Positions 1-5,619 of a stretch of DNA of 5,667 nucleotides are shown here, in pieces. The DNA is taken from assembly GCA_947258735.1 (NCBI GenBank), contig CAMYJJ010000194.1, positions 1-5,667 on the forward strand, written 5' to 3'. The notes beneath the pieces are model-generated. The model worked only from the letters and a program-made list of their open reading frames with translations. It ran no database searches and was not told the DNA's origin. The DNA comes from Thermodesulfovibrionia bacterium. Its GTDB lineage: Bacteria > Nitrospirota > Thermodesulfovibrionia > UBA6902. Numbering within the stretch: position 1 is the stretch's first letter; each line of letters begins with the position of its first letter. A program made the translations under genes and the position numbers.

Positions 1-2
1 CG

Positions 3-611
3 TGTATTCAGGACGTCTACTACCATTAATTCGTGGAATTCATTCATGCTCATCATACCGGGATATCTGAATGAGCCATATTCCTCGCCAAAGGTTCCCC
101 ATTCAAACGCGTACGCACCGTTCTGGTCATATACCCTGATTTTATGGTTGTCGTTGTCTGAAATATACAGGTAATTTTTTATGTCCGAGGCCTGGACATC
201 AACGGGATCAGCAGGTTTTTCCCCGGGTCCGCTCTTAACCGTAAACATATACTGGAAATTACCATTGAGATCAAATACCTGTATTCTGTGGTTTCCGGTA
301 TCTGCGATGAACACCTTTCCCTTTTCAGTTATATCAATTCCAAGGGGACGGATAAAATCCCCCTTGCCAGACCCTTCCTTTCCAAAAGACAACTTGAACC
401 TGCCGTCACTGCCGACTGCAATGACTCTGTTATTGACACCATCTACGAAGTAGATACTTCCGTCAGGTGCGATCGCGATATCGCTTGGCTGGTTAATATT
501 GCCTTCAATGTTGAAGAGAAATTCGGAATTAATACACTCCAGGGCGGAAACACTGAGAGGCGTTCCCAGAAGAAGAAATAGGATAATTAATTGTCTATAG
601 ATAATTCGCAA
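3..611 (-). CDS. Secreted NHL-repeat beta-propeller protein (3' end outside the window)
   Basis: The 203 visible codons run off the left edge without a stop. Residues 8-23 form a hydrophobic signal peptide (LIILFLLLGTPLSVSA), with likely cleavage after Ala23, so the protein should be exported. NHL repeats follow at about residues 41-72, 87-119, 133-167 and 183 onward, with the typical pattern of an Asp-Gly turn, a 'V(F)IADTGNHRIQVF' strand and a 'D-NG-F' loop. Three are complete and a fourth is cut, so a six-bladed propeller is likely in the full protein. The only start codon between the upstream in-frame stop (642-644) and the signal peptide is TTG at 609-611, and it has only a weak GGTG ahead of it. 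NHL propellers usually serve in protein or ligand binding and often lie beside multiheme cytochrome genes. The role here (docking or scaffolding of extracytoplasmic cytochromes) is inference. The family call is firm; the start is less so. Confidence 0.85.
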   Translation of the reverse strand, partial: MRIIYRQLIILFLLLGTPLSVSALECINSEFLFNIEGNINQPSDIAIAPDGSIYFVDGVNNRVIAVGSDGRFKLSFGKEGSGKGDFIRPLGIDITEKGKVFIADTGNHRIQVFDLNGNFQYMFTVKSGPGEKPADPVDVQASDIKNYLYISDNDNHKIRVYDQNGAYAFEWGTFGEEYGSFRYPGMMSMNEFHELMVVDVLNT

Positions 612-620
612 TTCACCATG

Positions 621-650
621 ATAATAATCGAATTTGCATTTCTAAATCAA
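621..650 (-). promoter_or_regulatory. Possible sigma-70 promoter for the NHL-repeat gene
   Basis: On the minus strand there is TTGATT (650-645), an 18-base spacer and TATTAT (626-621). These are four and five of six matches to the -35 and -10 consensus. The predicted transcription start (about 614) is only about three bases before the TTG start, which would make the message nearly leaderless. The sequence is AT-rich, so a chance match is possible. Read-through from the cytochrome operon is the alternative. Confidence 0.35.
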
Positions 651-652
651 AT

Positions 653-691
653 TCCTGCAGGGTTTCATATATTGACTGAAACCCTGCAGGA
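653..691 (-). terminator. Perfect 15-bp hairpin after the cytochrome operon, probable terminator or processing site
   Basis: The arms TCCTGCAGGGTTTCA (653-667) and TGAAACCCTGCAGGA (677-691) are perfectly complementary around a 9-base loop. The structure begins 10 bases past the stop of the triheme cytochrome gene. On the minus strand the stem is followed by AATTTGATTT, which is U-rich but not a clean U-tract. It could therefore be a weak intrinsic terminator, an RNA-stabilising 3' hairpin, or an attenuator that lowers read-through into the NHL gene. Each arm also contains the palindrome CCTGCAGG. Confidence 0.6.
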
Positions 692-701
692 CGGTGCGGA
701 G

Positions 702-1538
702 CTAGTCTGAAAAGAGCTTGGGTATATAAAACTTTTCATACTTGGTAACCATGCCCTTGATGTTTAACTGCTCAAGATCAACGATTCTGTTTACAGCAAA
801 ACCCAGCTTTTTGAATTCCAGAATGCCTTTTTTTGAATGGCATGCCTTGCATTCGTGTCCTTTTGCCTTTATATTGACATGAAACTTCTTTTTCACATTG
901 TCCCTCTGTTCCGGTGTAAGCTCATCCCGTACATTCATGTAATCCTTGGCCAAAGGGGCATCCTGTGCTTTTATTGCTAAATCCATGGTATCTCCGTACC
1001 GGAAATAAGGCGCGATCTTTGAGAACTGGTCTTCTACTTCAGCAAGGTTTCCGGTGTCCTGATTATAACTTGTTCCAAAGAAAGGGCCTGGGGGATTGTC
1101 ATTAAACGGGTTATACCATTTGTACACTATATCAGTGTCTTTTCTTTCCTCTATATGGCAGGTCTCACAGACAAAGAACTGCGTGTGCATGTTCAGCAGG
1201 GCCCTGACTTTCTTGTTTTTACTATGAGGATAATCAGAGTGACAGATGTAGCAGATCGGTCTGGAACTCTCCGGCAGGGTTGGAAATTCAACGATATTAT
1301 GGAAGTGTCTGTGTTTTTCATACTCTTCCTGGCGTTTCACTTCTTCAAGAATAGCAGATTTCTGCTTGGCTGCGATTTTTTTCTGCATCGGTATGAGAAG
1401 CCCCGGACCGTGATGGGATAAAGTCACCTGGTAGGTTGCTCCTATTAGTACTGCAATGGTGATGATCTTAAAAATAAAACCTATAACATATACTGATTTA
1501 GGATGATTTAATCTTTTGGGTTCGCCTGGCACGTGCAT
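702..1538 (-). CDS. Membrane-anchored triheme cytochrome c
   Basis: This 278-residue protein has one N-terminal membrane helix (about residues 16-36) with no clear cleavage site, so it is probably an uncleaved anchor with the rest in the periplasm. A charged, probably helical stretch follows (about 52-76). Three CXXCH heme-binding motifs lie at residues 96-100 (CYICH), 124-128 (CETCH) and 230-234 (CKACH). Possible distal ligands include His76, His78, His80, His105, His118 and His220. The roughly 100 residues between the second and third hemes have no heme motif and are rich in Pro, Gly and Asp. The gene is the last of the cytochrome operon and starts nine bases after the cytochrome b stop. 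A strong GGGAGG lies close to the ATG. The in-frame GTG two codons later would give more normal spacing and could be the true start. Electron transfer from the cytochrome b to periplasmic acceptors is inferred. I do not recognise a named family. Confidence 0.9.
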   Translation of the reverse strand: MHVPGEPKRLNHPKSVYVIGFIFKIITIAVLIGATYQVTLSHHGPGLLIPMQKKIAAKQKSAILEEVKRQEEYEKHRHFHNIVEFPTLPESSRPICYICHSDYPHSKNKKVRALLNMHTQFFVCETCHIEERKDTDIVYKWYNPFNDNPPGPFFGTSYNQDTGNLAEVEDQFSKIAPYFRYGDTMDLAIKAQDAPLAKDYMNVRDELTPEQRDNVKKKFHVNIKAKGHECKACHSKKGILEFKKLGFAVNRIVDLEQLNIKGMVTKYEKFYIPKLFSD

Positions 1539-1547
1539 CCACCTCCC

Positions 1548-2450
1548 TTAGTTTGTTTCAAAACCGTTTTCTTTTAATACGTTTTTTAAATATTCTTTTT
1601 CTTCTGGTATCTCTTCCAGATTTCTCATATATTCAAGGAAATGCTCTTCAATCTGGTGCTCCCTGGTGATTTTTCCTGTGAGAAAAGACCACTGAAGGGG
1701 AAACCGTCCCGGAACAAGATGCACATTGGACCAGTGCCAGAAAACGATGACCGTTACTGCCATGATAGCCTCGTCAGCATGCATCAGTCGTGCAAGGTCC
1801 TGGAAGAATGCTGCATTCGGCCAGATCGTGGCCATCATTTCAGGGTATAACAGGCTTGTTCCTGCAGTTATCAGTACAAAACTTCCCCAGAGTATGGCAA
1901 GGTAATGGAGTTTCTGTTTGTACATGAATTTTTCCATTTTAGGACGGTACGTTTCCTTTCCCATGAAATATTTCATATCATGAGCGATGTCCTTCAGGTC
2001 TTTAAGTGTTGGTATCTGAGTTCTGTGAATGTCAAACCGCTTTTTGGTGACCTTTTCCAGGGTGCCCCCGATAATGGTTATGAGGTGATAGACACTTGCG
2101 GCTACCATGAGAAATGCCGCTGCCCTGTGAATTAACCTGGCAACATCAGCACCGCCAAATAATGAAATTATATACGGCGCCCACCACAGGTCGCTAAAGT
2201 GCAATGTCAGTCCTGTTGAAGCAAGGACAAGAAAGGTTATGAATGTAAGAAAATGCTGGATAACGATATGATAGGAATACCTGGGAATGTCGCCCAGCGG
2301 ATCGGACTTGACCAGTTTATAAATGTCCCTCGGGATATTTCCTACCCCTTCAACATACGTTATGTCCTGCTCTCCCCTGGTTGTTTCGGTCATTGTTTCT
2401 GCTGACATGTCTTCCTCAGCGATGGCAATGTCTTCTTGAGATGTTGACAT
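1548..2450 (-). CDS. Four-helix integral membrane cytochrome b (FdnI/HyaC-like cytochrome b561 superfamily)
   Basis: This 300-residue protein has four membrane helices at about residues 66-84, 103-127, 181-202 and 224-246. Its first-helix region (YSYHIVIQHF then LASTGLTLHF) resembles the gamma subunits of formate dehydrogenase, Ni-Fe hydrogenase and thiosulfate reductase. Candidate heme-b ligands within or near the helices are His61 and His66, His108 and His122 (14 apart on helix 2), His182, and His224, His239 and His244 on helix 4. Two b hemes are likely. Members of this superfamily carry electrons between quinone and a periplasmic redox partner. Here the partners are the flanking c-type cytochromes rather than a molybdenum or nickel enzyme. 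Odd points are an acidic soluble N-terminus of about 50 residues and a charged C-terminal tail of about 50. The ATG is preceded by AAGGAG at good spacing, and the octaheme gene ends 25 bases upstream. Confidence 0.9.
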   Translation of the reverse strand: MSTSQEDIAIAEEDMSAETMTETTRGEQDITYVEGVGNIPRDIYKLVKSDPLGDIPRYSYHIVIQHFLTFITFLVLASTGLTLHFSDLWWAPYIISLFGGADVARLIHRAAAFLMVAASVYHLITIIGGTLEKVTKKRFDIHRTQIPTLKDLKDIAHDMKYFMGKETYRPKMEKFMYKQKLHYLAILWGSFVLITAGTSLLYPEMMATIWPNAAFFQDLARLMHADEAIMAVTVIVFWHWSNVHLVPGRFPLQWSFLTGKITREHQIEEHFLEYMRNLEEIPEEKEYLKNVLKENGFETN

Positions 2451-2475
2451 AAATCATTCTCCTTATATGAGGATT

Positions 2476-3621
2476 TTATTTATTTAATAACTTTTTTATA
2501 TCGGTTTTTATTTTGGAAATTCCGCGCCAGGTTGTGCCGCCTCTTATCTGCCACTTGATACCGTCTCTTTTTCTTCCCACTGTTTCGATAAGCATAAGTC
2601 CGACCAGTCCTAAGACAGAACCGTAAAAAACAAATGTCAGACCTGTATTCATATAGTAGAGGACAGGTTTCTTATGCCGGTCCAGCTTTGAATGGACATC
2701 GATACTTGCAAACTGGTCACCAACATTTGTATGGCATTGCCTGCAGGTTTCTGTGCGGTTTTCAGGGTGAACTGATGATTTTTTATCATCTTTTTTATAA
2801 ATATCGTGGATTGCTGTTGTTGCATGGCAGCTGATACAGTCGGCAGCATCCTGTGATCCCAGTGCCACTGATTTACCATGCACTGATTGAGCGTATGTCT
2901 CAACAGCCTCCAGGCTTTCATGAGAGACATTGAACGACTTCATCAGATCTACCTCCTGGTGACAGTTCTTGGAACACAGGTTTACCACCTCCTGCGGGGA
3001 GCGGGAGGTCTTGTGTCGCAGCCTGTGTGTTATGTGTTTATATGCCTGGGTAACGCCTTTCTTCTCATGGCAGTTCAGGCAGCGGCTGAGGGTAGTGTCA
3101 AAGGCTACTCTCTCCTCCTCTACCTTGGTGAAGATCGGATTAAGATGACAGTATTTGCAATGGGGTTTTGCGCTCTTTAATTCCGGAGAATCCTCTTCTT
3201 TGATGCCGTGAGCACTGTTATTATACACATCAATGATCTTCTTATGAGAAAAGTTTTCTTTTGAAAACGGCGGTTTGATATGGCATTCGTTTGCACAGTT
3301 GACTTCTTCTTTTATCGGATCATGAGGAAGCTTTGTTATGTACGTATGGCAGTCCCTGCAGGGGACATTCCGATGAGTTGTATTGGCATATATATTTTCA
3401 TCAACATAATAACTTCTTTTTTTCCCCTCCTCGTCAATCCTTCCTATCTGGCGGTATTTATGACACATGAGACAGTTCTCATTGTCTGCCGCTTCAGCAC
3501 TGGATGAAGTGAACATAAGTAAAAAACACACAACCGGAAATAATAATATTCCGGCAGCCAGGGAAATTAATGCCTGCGTATCTTTTTTATTACGGTTACA
3601 TATGATTTTTTGAATCTCCAA
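2476..3621 (-). CDS. Octaheme periplasmic cytochrome c with a C-terminal membrane anchor
   Basis: This 381-residue protein is the first gene of the operon. An N-terminal hydrophobic segment (about 18-38) ending in SSSAEAA looks like a cleavable signal peptide. Eight heme c sites follow. Six are CXXCH, starting at residues 50, 88, 155, 181, 262 and 293. Two are expanded CXXXCH: CANECH at 109-114 and CSKNCH at 216-221. Many further histidines (83, 126, 138 in SAHG, 196, 199, 203, 234, 248 in SVHGKS, 272, 310, 315) could give bis-His ligation, as in cytochrome c3/NapC-like multiheme proteins. One membrane helix at about 322-346 is followed by a basic cytoplasmic tail of about 35 residues. The start is TTG at 3619-3621, supported by a near-perfect ribosome binding site. 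The protein probably carries electrons between the membrane cytochrome b and a periplasmic acceptor (inference). The exact family and symbol are not recognised. Confidence 0.93.
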   Translation of the reverse strand: MEIQKIICNRNKKDTQALISLAAGILLFPVVCFLLMFTSSSAEAADNENCLMCHKYRQIGRIDEEGKKRSYYVDENIYANTTHRNVPCRDCHTYITKLPHDPIKEEVNCANECHIKPPFSKENFSHKKIIDVYNNSAHGIKEEDSPELKSAKPHCKYCHLNPIFTKVEEERVAFDTTLSRCLNCHEKKGVTQAYKHITHRLRHKTSRSPQEVVNLCSKNCHQEVDLMKSFNVSHESLEAVETYAQSVHGKSVALGSQDAADCISCHATTAIHDIYKKDDKKSSVHPENRTETCRQCHTNVGDQFASIDVHSKLDRHKKPVLYYMNTGLTFVFYGSVLGLVGLMLIETVGRKRDGIKWQIRGGTTWRGISKIKTDIKKLLNK

Positions 3622-3627
3622 GTTGCA

Positions 3628-3637
3628 CTCCTCCTTT
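3628..3637 (-). promoter_or_regulatory. Strong ribosome binding site that fixes the TTG start of the octaheme cytochrome
   Basis: On the minus strand AAAGGAGGAG ends six bases before the TTG codon at 3621-3619. No ATG or GTG start is in frame between this site and the signal peptide, so the TTG start is well supported. Confidence 0.85.
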
Positions 3638-3835
3638 ACGATGGTAGAGAATTTAAAAACTTCATATTAATTATGTATATCGATGTTCAGAAATCCAGTA
3701 ACAGGTTAATCGCCCGAACACAAAAGGATCAGGTCTGCACTGTTAACATGATTAAGACTTTATTGTTCATCATTAAGCAATCCGGTCCATGCAATAAAAA
3801 AGGGAATATCAAAAAAAGAGCAATATTAACTGAAA

Positions 3836-3863
3836 AGTATATCACACAGGCAGGTAGAGTCAA
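3836..3863 (-). promoter_or_regulatory. Sigma-70-type promoter for the cytochrome operon
   Basis: The minus strand reads TTGACT (3863-3858), a 16-base spacer and TATACT (3841-3836), matching five of six consensus bases in the -10 and four or five in the -35. Transcription would begin near 3829. This leaves an untranslated leader of about 208 bases before the TTG start at 3621, long enough for post-transcriptional control, although I recognise no known RNA element in it. It is the best promoter match in the intergenic region on this strand. Confidence 0.6.
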
Positions 3864-3954
3864 TTCAAAAATTATTATCCTGTTATAACTTGATTTTATG
3901 AAGTGCATGGCACATGTAAATTTAATTCATTTCACACGCTTTCAGTGCATGAAA

Positions 3955-3984
3955 TTGTTTAATAAACCTAAGGTTAACTATATA
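3955..3984 (+). promoter_or_regulatory. Weak candidate promoter for the response regulator
   Basis: The plus strand has TTGTTT (3955-3960), an 18-base spacer and TATATA (3979-3984) inside an alternating TA tract. The match is ordinary for AT-rich DNA. It would give a leader of roughly 160 bases before the TTG at 4150. Another -10-like TATAAT sits at 3987-3992 without a good -35. Confidence 0.25.
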
Positions 3985-4138
3985 TATATAATATTTATTG
4001 ATGCATAATCTGTCTTAATATATCAATGATTACATGCCATACAGAACATGTCAGAAAGGTGGCAGTCTCAAGATTGCGGCTTTGGAATCCGACAAGGGTA
4101 GTATGGAGTGTGTTGAACAGAAGCGTTCAAACTTTCCG

Positions 4139-4146
4139 AAGGAGGG
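4139..4146 (+). promoter_or_regulatory. Ribosome binding site that sets the TTG start of the response regulator
   Basis: AAGGAGGG lies three bases before the TTG at 4150-4152. The spacing is a little short, but this is the only in-frame start codon that leaves the receiver domain intact, since its first strand begins within five residues. Confidence 0.75.
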
Positions 4147-4149
4147 ATA

Positions 4150-5523
4150 TTGATCTCAGGCAGAATCCTGGTCATTGATGACGAGGAGTTTATAACCATG
4201 ACAGTTAAAAAGCACCTTGAAAAAGAGGGGTGTGATGTCTGGACCGCATCATCCGGTGAAAAGGCAATAGAGATCTTTAAGAGCGAGATGCCTGATGTGG
4301 TGCTTCTTGATCTTAATATGCCGGGTATCGGAGGAATTGAGACAATGCAGGCGATGCGGTCGATTCATCAGGATGCTGTCGTTATAATCATTACGTCGCA
4401 TGGAGATATAGAAACAGCTGTCTCCTCAATCAAATCAGGCGCCCATGACTTTGTTGAAAAACCCTTTGCCCCTGATCGTATCACGATGATTATAAAAAAG
4501 GCACTGGAGACGGTCAACCTCAAACGTGAAGTCAGCTACCTGAGGGAAGAGAAATATGATGCCTACAGCTTTAAAAATATTGTAGGCGAGTCACAGGCCA
4601 TGAAGGACATTAAGGAGCTGGCACAGAAAGTTGCCTCCAGTGATGCTAACACCATCCTTATCCAGGGTGAAAGCGGCACAGGAAAAAGCCTGCTTGCACG
4701 GGCGATTCATTATGACAGTGTCAGGGCATCAGAACCCTTTGTTGAGGTCACCTGCACAGCCATCCCCGAAGCACTGATAGAGAGCGAACTGTTCGGTCAT
4801 GAAAAGGGCGCCTTTACCGATGCAAAGGCGGCAAAAAAAGGGCTGTTTGAAGTGGCCAGCGGCGGCACCATTTATCTGGATGAAATCGGTGACATCAAGC
4901 AGTCTACCCAGGCCAAACTTCTGCGGGCCCTTGAAGAGAGGACATTTAAAAGGGTAGGAGGCCTCAAGGACATACGGGTCAATGTCAGGATCATAGCAAC
5001 GACCAACAGGAGGGACATGGAAGGTGCGGTAAGAGACGGAAGCTTTCGTGCAGACCTTTACTACCGGCTCAAGGTTTTTCCCATAGCACTATTGCCTCTG
5101 CGGGAAAGAAGAGAGGACATCATTCCTCTTGCGCACTATCATATCAAGAAATTCAACAGGGAGTTCAGGAAAAATGTCCAGGGCATATCCCGGGGAGCAG
5201 AGAAACTTTTGACAAATTATCCATGGCATGGTAATGCAAGGGAGTTGAGAAATGTTATTGAGCGGGTATGCATACTTGAAGATACAGACCTGATATATCC
5301 CGAACACCTTCCTGCGGAAATTATCAAACATGTTGATGTACATGCAGGAAACGGGAAACCTGTTCACCTTCCCGGAGACGGATTGTCATTGAAAGATGTT
5401 GAAAAGGAGCTGATTCTGCAGGCGGTCCATAAAACAGGCGGCAACCAGACAAAGGCAGCAAAACTGCTTGATATCTCCCGTGACGCGCTCAGGTATAAAA
5501 TGCAGAAATTCGGCCTGATTTAA
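4150..5523 (+). CDS. NtrC-family sigma-54-dependent response regulator
   Basis: This 457-residue cytoplasmic activator has the full three-domain layout. The receiver (about 4-120) shows the acidic pocket Asp10-Asp11, phospho-acceptor Asp54 in VLLDLNMPG, Thr82 and Lys104 in VEKPF. The AAA+ domain (about 143-380) has Walker A GESGTGKS (173-180), the sigma-54 contact loop GAFTDA (220-225, with Asp in place of the second Gly), Walker B GTIYLDEIGD (239-248), ATTNRR (283-288), the arginine-finger region FRADLYYR (299-306) and sensor II GNARELRN (361-368). A Fis-type helix-turn-helix ends the protein (about 414-457, GGNQTKAAKLLDISRDALRYK). When phosphorylated by a sensor kinase it should hydrolyse ATP to open sigma-54 promoters. 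No kinase gene is in the window. It is divergent from the cytochrome operon, a plausible but unproven target. Length is normal and it appears intact. Confidence 0.96.
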   Translation: MISGRILVIDDEEFITMTVKKHLEKEGCDVWTASSGEKAIEIFKSEMPDVVLLDLNMPGIGGIETMQAMRSIHQDAVVIIITSHGDIETAVSSIKSGAHDFVEKPFAPDRITMIIKKALETVNLKREVSYLREEKYDAYSFKNIVGESQAMKDIKELAQKVASSDANTILIQGESGTGKSLLARAIHYDSVRASEPFVEVTCTAIPEALIESELFGHEKGAFTDAKAAKKGLFEVASGGTIYLDEIGDIKQSTQAKLLRALEERTFKRVGGLKDIRVNVRIIATTNRRDMEGAVRDGSFRADLYYRLKVFPIALLPLRERREDIIPLAHYHIKKFNREFRKNVQGISRGAEKLLTNYPWHGNARELRNVIERVCILEDTDLIYPEHLPAEIIKHVDVHAGNGKPVHLPGDGLSLKDVEKELILQAVHKTGGNQTKAAKLLDISRDALRYKMQKFGLI

Positions 5524-5574
5524 GATATATCCGAAAGATCCGATATATTAATAGAGGTTATGGTTATATATTTT

Positions 5575-5600
5575 TTTTCTATGTATAGAAAATTTTTTTT
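5575..5600 (+). terminator. Possible AT-rich terminator after the response regulator
   Basis: TTTTCTAT (5575-5582) and ATAGAAAA (5585-5592) are inverted copies followed directly by eight T residues (5593-5600). The stem has no GC core and an effective loop of about six bases, so it would be weak. Its place, 52 bases beyond the stop codon, fits transcription ending here. Confidence 0.4.
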
Positions 5601-5610
5601 GTGGTATAAT
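5582..5610 (+). promoter_or_regulatory. Candidate extended -10 promoter pointing out of the right edge
   Basis: TGGTATAAT (5602-5610) is a perfect -10 hexamer with the extended TG one base upstream. At 17 bases' spacing the -35 would be TGTATA (5582-5587), a poor match, but extended -10 promoters tolerate this. Transcription would start near 5617, inside the repeat cluster at the window end, and would serve a gene beyond the window. Confidence 0.4.
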
Positions 5611-5619
5611 GGGCACGTT

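Larger units (their letters stand above)
3622..4149. other. Divergent intergenic region between the cytochrome operon and the response regulator
   Basis: These 528 bases hold no convincing gene. I see a sigma-70-like promoter for the minus-strand operon (3836-3863), an AT-rich tract with alternating TA (about 3979-3992), a pair of direct AGTGCATG repeats (3902-3909 and 3944-3951), an inverted pair ACATG/CATGT (4032-4036 and 4047-4051), and a small hairpin TTGAAC/GTTCAA (4113-4118 and 4125-4130) just before the regulator's ribosome binding site. I scanned both strands by eye for the sigma-54 spacing GG-N10-GC and found no acceptable site. TGGCAC does occur at 3908-3913, but without a matching -12 element. 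No riboswitch or tRNA was recognised. Confidence 0.7.

Noticed and set aside
181..581. Two overlapping plus-strand open frames opposite the NHL gene
   Set aside because: The minus strand encodes clear NHL repeats and a signal peptide through the same bases. The plus-strand frames are antisense by-products.
2634..3507. Several open frames in and opposite the octaheme gene
   Set aside because: They overlap a frame with eight heme motifs and show no domain of their own. Their cysteine-rich look comes from heme-motif codons read out of frame.
3610..3888. A 92-codon plus-strand open frame in the intergenic region
   Set aside because: It overlaps the start, ribosome binding site and promoter of the octaheme gene on the opposite strand. 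It has no ribosome binding site of its own and no recognisable domain. Its composition is that of AT-rich non-coding DNA.
3908..3924. Possible sigma-54 promoter beginning TGGCAC on the plus strand
   Set aside because: The -24 half is perfect, but the sequence ten bases later is TT instead of the required GC.
3997..4027. FNR-like box (TTGAT...ATCAA)
   Set aside because: The half sites ATTGAT (3997-4002) and ATCAAT (4022-4027) are 19 bases apart instead of four, and the nearer TTGATGCATAATC has wrong spacing and a mismatch.
4052..4149. Cyclic-di-GMP or other riboswitch in the regulator's leader
   Set aside because: A few GC-rich patches suggest structure, but I could not match any conserved riboswitch core.
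5089..5367. Minus-strand open frame inside the response regulator
   Set aside because: It is antisense to the conserved AAA+ and sensor II region, with no ribosome binding site or domain.
5521..5552. Hairpin in GATATATCC...GATCCGATATAT after the regulator stop
   Set aside because: The similarity is mainly a direct repeat of ATCCGA, not a complementary stem. The later T-flanked structure at 5575-5600 is the better terminator candidate.
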